This document shows, piece after piece, positions 56,405 through 61,235 of a stretch of 61,235 nucleotides of DNA. Numbering within the stretch: the first letter of the stretch is position 1; every line of letters begins with the position of its first letter. A program made the position numbers and the translations under genes. Origin of the DNA: Pseudomonadales bacterium (GTDB lineage Bacteria > Pseudomonadota > Gammaproteobacteria > Pseudomonadales > Azotimanducaceae); contig JAJDVW010000176.1 of NCBI GenBank assembly GCA_022825925.1, forward strand, positions 1 through 61,235, in the 5' to 3' direction. The notes under the pieces were generated by a model. It was not told where the DNA came from, did not search any database, and worked only from the letters and a program-made list of their open reading frames with translations.

Positions 56405-57170
56405 CTACCCCGGCCCGGACGGCGGACCGCCGGCGGAAAGCGATCCGGCGCGCTGCTCCCCGATCCGGCGCCGGAAATCGGCCGCGTCCGTGCACGCCAG
56501 CGCCGCCGCCATCAGGGCATCGCCGGGGACTCCGGCGACGAGTTCCCGATCCTCCGCCGCATCCAGGGTCACCGCGATCCCCCGTGACTCCAGGACCTGG
56601 ACCACGGCATTCAGGTGACCCTGGGCAACGCCCTCCCGGTGGCCTTCGGCACGGCCCTCCCGGCGGCCCTCGGCACGCCCTCCGCTCGCACCTGCGCGCT
56701 GTGCGAGCGCATGAGCGGATCGTCCTCCGGCTTCGTGCCCTCGCGCGCCCCCATCGCCCGCGCCGTGCGCTCCAGTGCTCGCCACGCTCCCGCCGACATC
56801 GGGGCTTCGGTCAGCGCCCGAAAGATCTCCCCCGCCCGCCACCCCGGAAACGCACCGCTCGACCGCTCCTCGCGATACCCGTCGCCCCGGCGCACGTGAA
56901 TCGCGAGCCCCGGCCTGCGCGCCGACGACTCCCACGGCACCAGCACCCAGATCTCCGGAAAGCCGCTCTCCATGTAGATGCCGAGCTTGCGACGGCGCAC
57001 GTCCGTGGTGTGGTCCACCTCCAGCACCACGTCCGGCAGCGGGTCCGCGTCCACGTCGATGGATGTCGAAGGCCTGTCCCTCGGACCGAACGCGGTGCCC
57101 CCGAGGAAGCCGCCGGCACAGTCCCCGGACCCACACCCGGATTGAAGCGCGGAACGCCAGACCGCGAATT
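56405..57170 (-). pseudogene. Frameshifted, N-terminally truncated Uma2-family nuclease (copy 2)
   Basis: The frame DADPLPDVVLEVDHTTDVRRRKLGIYMESGFPEIWVLVPWE holds the conserved Uma2 nuclease core (PDVVLEVD...KLxxY...GxPEIWVL), followed by the conserved FPGW...EIFRALTEAPMS region. After about 56690 the frame shifts; the C-terminal helices (LNAVVQVLESRGIAVTL...ALMAAALACTDAADFRRRI) continue in another frame. The N-terminal part is missing: upstream sequence joins a repeat instead. Not a working gene. Confidence 0.75.
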
Positions 57171-57180
57171 GCGCCGCCGG
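57060..57180 (-). repeat. Pre-Uma2 direct repeat, copy A
   Basis: About 115 bases here are roughly 80 percent identical to 57905-58025. Read on the minus strand, both encode the same odd string (WRSALQSG...GGFLG...FGP...PS.SID). In copy A it joins the Uma2 C-terminal half; in copy B the Uma2 N-terminus. Confidence 0.75.
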
Positions 57181-57217
57181 CCGCGGACGGCCCGAGTCCC
57201 GCGCCGCGGCAGGCGTC

Positions 57218-57523
57218 TCATGCCGGCTGATAGCGCCGAACGTCGATCTCGTTGGCCCGCGCCCGCATCTGCGTCGCGTCGTGCCATGCCTGCATCCGCA
57301 ACAGCAGGTCCATGCTCAGGCCGAAGGCTTTCTCGACCTGCAACGCCATCTCGGGCGACAGCGACGCATTGCCGTTCAGCAGGTCGGAGAGCGTCGCACG
57401 GCGCACGCCGAGAATCCGGGCCGCCGCCGAAACGCTCAACCCCAACTCCTCAAGGGCCTCGATCCGGATGAACGCTCCGGGATGCGGGGGAGTCATCCCC
57501 ATCTTGATGCCGCCGCTGGTCAT
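57218..57523 (-). CDS. higA: HigA-type antitoxin
   Basis: A 101-residue Xre/HigA protein: MTPPHPGAFIRIEALEELGLSVSAAARILGVRRATLSDLLNGNASLSPEMALQVEKAFGLSMDLLLRMQAWHD is the complete HigA helix-turn-helix module, with NEIDVRRYQP at the C-terminus. Start chosen at 57523, where ATG overlaps the upstream toxin remnant stop. The antitoxin looks intact while its toxin is truncated. Confidence 0.88.
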   Translation of the reverse strand: MTSGGIKMGMTPPHPGAFIRIEALEELGLSVSAAARILGVRRATLSDLLNGNASLSPEMALQVEKAFGLSMDLLLRMQAWHDATQMRARANEIDVRRYQPA

Positions 57524-57684
57524 CAGTGGTAGTCCTCCAGGTTCACGCGCTCGATTCCGCCGTTCCGTTCCTCGAAGGTGATCCGCCAGTTGCCCGACAC
57601 CGAAACGCTCCACTCGTTGCGGCGCTCGCCGGACAGTCGGTGGACCCGCCATCCGGGAGCCGCCTCGCGAATGAAGCCCTCCAT
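57523..57684 (-). pseudogene. Truncated HigB toxin remnant
   Basis: Only the C-terminal half of a HigB/RelE-fold toxin remains (53 residues: GWRVHRLSGERRNEWSVSVSGNWRITFEERNGGIERVNLEDYH). The N-terminal helices, usually 40 residues, are replaced upstream by Uma2-derived sequence in another frame. Stop overlaps the higA start (ATGA). Catalytic competence is unlikely. Confidence 0.7.
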
Positions 57685-57698
57685 AGCTGACGCGACGG

Positions 57699-57899
57699 CC
57701 CCTCGTGCTGGAGGGGTGTCTCGGGGATCTTCCACGCCGTCTCGGTGGCGCCGTCCCAGAACTCCAGGCGGTGTTCGTAGTGGTCGATCTCGCTCGCCGG
57801 CAGGTGGAACGACACGCAGCCGGGGAAGTCCTCGTCCCGATATCACGTGGACCCGGGTTCGCGGTCCGTTCGAAGCTCGTCAATCGAAGCGGCGCTCAT
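57699..57899 (-). pseudogene. Uma2-family nuclease N-terminal fragment (copy 2b)
   Basis: Starting at the ATG at 57899 (MSAASIDELRTDREPGST) and continuing after a frame change in FHLPASEIDHYEHRLEFWDGATETAWKIPETPLQHEGPSRQLW, this is the N-terminal part of a Uma2 protein. It stops where the HigB remnant begins. The C-terminal half lies beyond higA, so the gene appears split or rebuilt by recombination. Confidence 0.6.
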
Positions 57900-57904
57900 C
57901 TCGT

Positions 57905-58025
57905 CTCCCCATCGATGGATGCCGAAGGACTGTCTAGCGGACCGAACATGATGCTCCCGAGGAAGCCGCCGGCACAGGCCTCGTACCCGGATTGAAGCGC
58001 GGAACGCCAGGCCGCGAACAGTGCC
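57905..58025 (-). repeat. Pre-Uma2 direct repeat, copy B
   Basis: Partner of 57060-57180, located directly before the Uma2 N-terminal fragment; probably the original upstream region of these Uma2 genes. Confidence 0.7.
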
Positions 58026-58137
58026 GATGGCCGCGGTGTTTGTAGGATTGCAGCGTATTGTACATTGCCCGGGCGGCTTCCCTCGCCCCCACCGACGGAG
58101 CCGCAGGCCATGCTCCAGGGCTCCCGCGTTGCGCATT

Positions 58138-58273
58138 CGTGTTCGGATAGGGCCCTATGGATTCCCGCCTTGCGGGAAACGACGGCAACAACGCCGGCGC
58201 TTGGCGCGTCCGGCGCGTCCGGCGCGTCCACATGCGTAATCCGCGAACACCGATGGATTCCCGCCTTTGCGGT
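58138..58273. repeat. REP-like dispersed repeat, copy 3 (degenerate, doubled)
   Basis: GTTCGGATAGGGCCCTATGG with ATTCCCGCCTTGCGGGAAA, a run of GGCGCGTCC copies, and a second GGATTCCCGCCTTTGCGG half. Related to copies at 21509 and 31206. Confidence 0.75.
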
Positions 58274-58319
58274 AATTGACGGCTAGGCTTGCCCGCAATG
58301 ATGCGCCGGGACTCGATGA

Positions 58320-58550
58320 AGCGGGCCGGCTGCCGGTGGTGCGCTACACCGGCGAGGCGCGGTGGGAGCGCTGGTGCAGCCGGTGCCCGCGGTGCTCGCT
58401 GCGTATCGGCCCGCGCAGCGCCACTTCGTGCTTGACGCACGCCACGTCGGGATTGAGGATTTGCCGGAGCCGAACCTGATGACGACGGTGGTTCGGCTGG
58501 AGCAGACCCGCACGCCGTGGGACGTGGTGGAGGTGGCGCGGCGGCTGTGA
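58320..58550 (+). pseudogene. Decayed Rpn-family nuclease fragment
   Basis: RLPVVRYTGEARWER in one frame and HFVLDARHVGIEDLPEPNLMTTVVRLEQTRTPWDVVEVARRL in another correspond to the middle of the intact Rpn protein at 30005-31057 (LPVVLYTGESRW ... VLLDAHRVRAEDL). At least one frameshift separates them and both ends are missing. Confidence 0.7.
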
Positions 58551-58660
58551 CGGTGGCTGCGCCGGCCTGATGACGACGGGCCGCGGTGCAGATTCGGCGC
58601 GGAAGCCACTGCGAGGGCTGTTCGCCGCGACGTGCGGCGTGAAGGTCGATGGGATGAGCG

Positions 58661-58825
58661 ATGAACGCCGTTGAGTTCGCCCGCGCCCAGTGCTCCACGC
58701 TGCGGCTGAAGTTGTTGAAGATCGGAGCCTGGGTCAAAATCACGGCCCGGCGGGTGTGGCTATTGTTCTCGCAGGCCTATCCGCAGCCGATGCCGGACAG
58801 GTTGCTCAAGCTGCGTTTAGCCTGA
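58661..58825 (+). pseudogene. IS1380-family transposase C-terminal remnant
   Basis: The frame (M)NAVEFARAQCSTLRLKLLKIGAWVKITARRVWLLFSQAYP matches the end of IS1380-type transposases, whose C-terminus carries the conserved CSTxRLKLLKIGA stretch. The catalytic DDE domain is absent. A relic of a past insertion downstream of the Rpn remnant. Confidence 0.65.
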
Positions 58826-58895
58826 GTGTTAATCAGAAATTTGGATGGACCGAAGCAATCCGCACATGTTCAAGATGGGTCGAGGAGAATAGGGC

Positions 58896-59246
58896 ATGAA
58901 GACAATAATGCGAGTATATGGCACCTTGGCACTTGTGGCCGTGCTCGGCACCGCAACTGCAAATGCGGCGGGCGGTACTGGCATCTCGCACTGCCAGATT
59001 GTCGCGAACGGAGTGCAAGACGAACTGAGCACGTGTTGGTTTTTTGCGAATTCCGAACAGGACGCACAGAGGAAGCAACGGCTTTCGCAACGATGCAACA
59101 GGATGGTCAGTGTCGGGAATCAACTGATTCAGTGGTGCAACAGCAACATCAACAAGTGCAAACAAAAAAGGGTTAGCTACGATTTCGATGTTGACGTGTT
59201 GTTCCACTTTGGTCCGAAGTGGAGCATAGGTTGCACGTACAGATAG
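58896..59246 (+). CDS. Small secreted Cys-rich protein of unknown function
   Basis: A 116-residue protein with a clear Sec signal peptide (MRVYGTLALVAVLGTATANA, cleavage after ANA) and six Cys in the mature part (HCQIV, STCWF, QRCNRM, QWCNS, NKCKQ, IGCTY), enough for three disulfides. Start supported by AGGAG at 58883. Its base composition is clearly less GC-rich than the core regions, suggesting acquisition. No family recognised. Confidence 0.6.
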   Translation: MKTIMRVYGTLALVAVLGTATANAAGGTGISHCQIVANGVQDELSTCWFFANSEQDAQRKQRLSQRCNRMVSVGNQLIQWCNSNINKCKQKRVSYDFDVDVLFHFGPKWSIGCTYR

Positions 59247-59547
59247 TTCGCGCCAGGGTCCCCGCCCGCGCATCGGTGTTCGGATAACGGGGTGATTAAC
59301 CCATGTGTCCGGTCAAGTAATGTAACTCCGGGCCTTCGGCTGATATCTGGGATTCCGTGTCTGAAGCGGCGCCGAGACGGGGCACGGAGCGATTTCCGCG
59401 GTCTGGCTGGTTATCCGTACAATTCCCAAGAGGCTCGGGTGAGCGGCGATGGCAAACTTGTTCGGGGCGGTTCAGTTCGTCCGTGACCAAGAGCCCCCAA
59501 GGGAGGGTTTGACCCACGCTTGCGAATTGGGCGCAGTCCAGCGTCAT
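59247..59547. other. Intergenic region without recognisable gene
   Basis: Contains GTGTTCGGATAACGGGG, a partial REP-like start, and otherwise no convincing coding frame. One minus-strand frame across most of the gap has no family resemblance or ribosome site and was left out. Confidence 0.3.
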
Positions 59548-59913
59548 CTATCTCGCGCATCGCCCATCTGCCCTCCGCCTCTCATTGTCCGAATACTCAA
59601 AGCAATACGTGATATTCAATGTACCCGATACACATGAGGTGGTTCGGGAGACAGTCTGCCCCGGACGGATTCCTATTTGTCCACCGGTACCAGCGCTCGG
59701 ACGTGTACTGAAAATGACTTCGACATTGTGTGGACAATTGTTCGTGAAGATGAGCTTCCGATTCGATCCTCCGGTGTAACAGTAAGCTGAACTTTGTTGC
59801 CCCCAACGAAATGATGTGCAGCTTTCGGTTGGGGGAAGGGTCTGGGTGATTCCTTCAGTGCCAATGCACGCGAGCACCAGAAACGAAACAAATGCCATAC
59901 TCAGTCTGGTCAT
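59548..59913 (-). CDS. Small secreted or lipidated Cys-containing protein of unknown function
   Basis: A 121-residue protein with a hydrophobic N-terminus (MAFVSFLVLACIGT) that could be a Sec signal or, because of LVLAC, a lipoprotein signal (Cys16). The mature part has paired Cys (TESCTSF, AYCYTG, NNCPHNV, TSCVSG, TYCFEY, GRCAR) and a strand-rich pattern (KLIFTNNCPHNVEVIF). Strong ribosome site GGAGG at 59921. Low GC like its convergent neighbour at 58896. Function not recognised. Confidence 0.6.
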   Translation of the reverse strand: MTRLSMAFVSFLVLACIGTEGITQTLPPTESCTSFRWGQQSSAYCYTGGSNRKLIFTNNCPHNVEVIFSTRPSAGTGGQIGIRPGQTVSRTTSCVSGTLNITYCFEYSDNERRRADGRCAR

Positions 59914-60059
59914 TGCGTACCTCCACTTATCTGGGCCGAAGCTGGAGATCCTGACTGTCGCCTGAAGAGGACTACATTCGCCTTACACCAAGGTACTCGG
60001 AACATCGAATACGGGCAAGCCCGGTTTGGGCATATATCAGCGGTTCGTTCTTTCATTGG

Positions 60060-60169
60060 CGCCTCGGTCAGCGCCCGAAAGATCTCCTCCGCCCGCCACC
60101 CCGGAAACGCACGGCTCGACCGCTCCTCGCGATACCCGTCGCCCCGGCGCACGTGAATCGCGAGCCCCG
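60060..60169 (-). pseudogene. Uma2-family fragment (copy 3), cut by the IS21 element
   Basis: RRGDGYREERSSRAFPGWRAEEIFRALTEAP matches the middle of Uma2 copies 1 and 2. Identity to copy 2 stops exactly where the IS21-type end TGTTAGC begins (60170), and on the other side at 60060. Confidence 0.75.
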
Positions 60170-60248
60170 TGTTAGCGGCTGCGTAGAACCGCGGATAAAT
60201 GGCGAACAGAGGAGTCCGGTCCCGGCGATCCGCGGTGCTGGTGACGAT

Positions 60249-60443
60249 TCAGAACGGCGGGTCGGTATCTGACCAGAGGTCTGCTTGTCGCTCATCGGTC
60301 CCGTTGTGGTATCGGTAGAGTTGCTCGGAGTAGTGGCTCTCCATCTGGTGAGCGACGGTAAGGAGGAAGTCGATCAGCTTCGCGGCGGCCTCGTCGGAGA
60401 GGTCGAGCGGGACGTTGATGAGCGGCGGGGTCTGGTGGTTCAT
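60249..60443 (-). CDS. Small protein at the 3' end of the IS21 element
   Basis: A 64-residue protein ([22 protein letters not shown]...WSDTDPPF) overlapping the istB stop by 4 bases. Similar small acidic proteins follow istB in other IS21 elements; function unknown. ATG at 60443. Confidence 0.6.
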   Translation of the reverse strand: MNHQTPPLINVPLDLSDEAAAKLIDFLLTVAHQMESHYSEQLYRYHNGTDERQADLWSDTDPPF

Positions 60444-61204
60444 GGACGGGTTCCTCGCGATGCACGGGACTTGGCACTTCGGCGCGAGCGGGCCTTGGAG
60501 CGCTTGGCGGCCTGCTCTTTGGCCTCGTGCAGTCGATAGCTCTCGCCATTGAGCTGGACGATCTCGGAACGGTGGATGAGGCGGTCGACGAGGGTGACGA
60601 CGCAGGCGGCGGAGGAGAACACGTCGGCCCATTCAGAGAAGGGTTTGTTCGTCGTGATGAGCACCGGCAGATTGAGGTACCTGCGGGTGACGACCTCGAA
60701 GAGGAGGTCGGCGTAGCGGTTGTCGTAGTTGAGATATCCGACCTCGTCGATGGCGAGCAGCTGAGGGCCGGTGAAGCGACGCAGTCGCCGGGCCAGGGAG
60801 GCGTCGGAGTCCTGAGCGGCGAGTTCGTGGAGCATGTCCGAGGCGGTGGTGAATCGCGCGGTGAGGCCGTTGAGGACGCCGTGGTGGAGAAGGTTCTTCA
60901 CGAGCATGGTCTTGCCGACGCCGTTCGGTCCGACGAGGACGATGTTGGTGGCGTCGTTGACGAAGGCGAGCGAGAACAGCTCCTCGATGAGGGGACGGTC
61001 GATGCGCTTGGGCCAAGCCCAGTCGAAGTCGGCGATGGGCTTGAAGGGGCCGATGCGGGCGTTGGTCAGACGCCGTTCGAGGGAGCGACGCTTGCGTTCG
61101 CGGTCCTCGATGTCGATGACGCGCTCGACCCAGGGCTCGGCGAGCACGGCGTCGTCCTGCACGGCGAGTCCGTAGAGCCCGACCTCGCGCAGACGCTGTC
61201 GCAC
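60440..61204 (-). CDS. istB: IS21-family transposition helper ATPase IstB
   Basis: A 254-residue AAA+ ATPase with Walker [12 protein letters not shown], Walker [11 protein letters not shown] and sensor TTNKPFSEW. IstB assembles on target DNA and activates the IstA transposase. The IstB helical N-terminus and C-terminal [18 protein letters not shown] are present. Full length; the transposase gene is outside the window. Confidence 0.93.
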   Translation of the reverse strand: MRQRLREVGLYGLAVQDDAVLAEPWVERVIDIEDRERKRRSLERRLTNARIGPFKPIADFDWAWPKRIDRPLIEELFSLAFVNDATNIVLVGPNGVGKTMLVKNLLHHGVLNGLTARFTTASDMLHELAAQDSDASLARRLRRFTGPQLLAIDEVGYLNYDNRYADLLFEVVTRRYLNLPVLITTNKPFSEWADVFSSAACVVTLVDRLIHRSEIVQLNGESYRLHEAKEQAAKRSKARSRRSAKSRASRGTRP

Positions 61205-61235
61205 GGAATCGGGTTCACTCGTCGGTGTGTGGTTC

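Larger units (their letters stand above)
60170..61235. mobile_element. IS21-family element, partial (continues beyond the window)
   Basis: Its end starts TGTTAGCGGCTGCGTAGAA at 60170, in line with IS21-family termini, and disrupts a Uma2 fragment. It carries istB and a small downstream gene on the minus strand; istA should lie past 61235. Confidence 0.75.

Noticed and set aside
58690..58899. Small plus-strand gene overlapping the IS1380 remnant
   Set aside because: No ribosome site or family pattern; it is out of frame with the recognisable transposase end.
59296..59547. Minus-strand 83-codon frame between the two small secreted proteins
   Set aside because: No ribosome site, no family resemblance, and part of it overlaps a REP-like start.

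Overview
The window looks like high-GC chromosomal DNA of a Gram-negative proteobacterium, most likely a gammaproteobacterium. The best evidence is two conserved blocks: mlaC-bolA-murA-hisG-hisD, and tRNA-Leu(CAA) next to queA-tgt-yajC-secD-secF. Many lipoproteins, outer-membrane barrels, toxin-antitoxin pairs, REP-like repeats and decayed Uma2/Rpn nuclease genes suggest a host- or surface-associated lifestyle with an active accessory genome, but the species cannot be named from the sequence alone.

1-13.9 kb: a peptide ABC importer operon (fused double ATPase, binding protein, two permeases), a convergent C45-type acyltransferase/hydrolase, an IS110-family (IS1111-like) element with perfect 13-bp subterminal inverted repeats, then acyl-CoA dehydrogenase, an FrhB-type Fe-S flavoprotein, a dienoyl-CoA-reductase-like SDR and a MetE-like protein. 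This part looks less GC-extreme than what follows. 13.9-19.1 kb: an overlapping TM/lipoprotein pair arranged like phage spanins with an Asp-Gly repeat, an aspartyl/asparaginyl hydroxylase, an unknown toroid-like protein behind a membrane LuxR regulator, a MNT-HEPN toxin-antitoxin pair and a GST.

19.4-31.9 kb: DsbE-like thioredoxin, an atypical Rieske protein, a VOC protein, an isopropylmalate-dehydrogenase-family enzyme, VapBC, an MFS exporter, modABC, a carboxymuconolactone-decarboxylase-like protein, an epoxide-hydrolase-like enzyme, an Rpn nuclease and a methyltransferase. 32-43 kb: the core block of hisD, hisG, murA, bolA, mlaC, secF, secD, yajC, tgt and queA (all minus strand) and tRNA-Leu.

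43.1-56 kb is the most interesting part: a lipidated, NalP-like subtilisin autotransporter, a Slam (surface lipoprotein assembly modifier) outer-membrane protein, and three paralogous lipoproteins with coiled-coil stalks and TbpB-like barrel domains, which are probable Slam clients. Two overlapping tyrosine recombinase genes lie between the second and third lipoprotein genes, whose 5' ends form an inverted repeat around them. This reads as a surface-lipoprotein export, display and possibly shedding locus, perhaps with recombination-based variation. 56-61.2 kb is a graveyard: Uma2 fragments, a truncated HigB with intact HigA, an Rpn relic, an IS1380 remnant, two small secreted Cys-containing proteins and the end of an IS21 element inserted in a Uma2 fragment.
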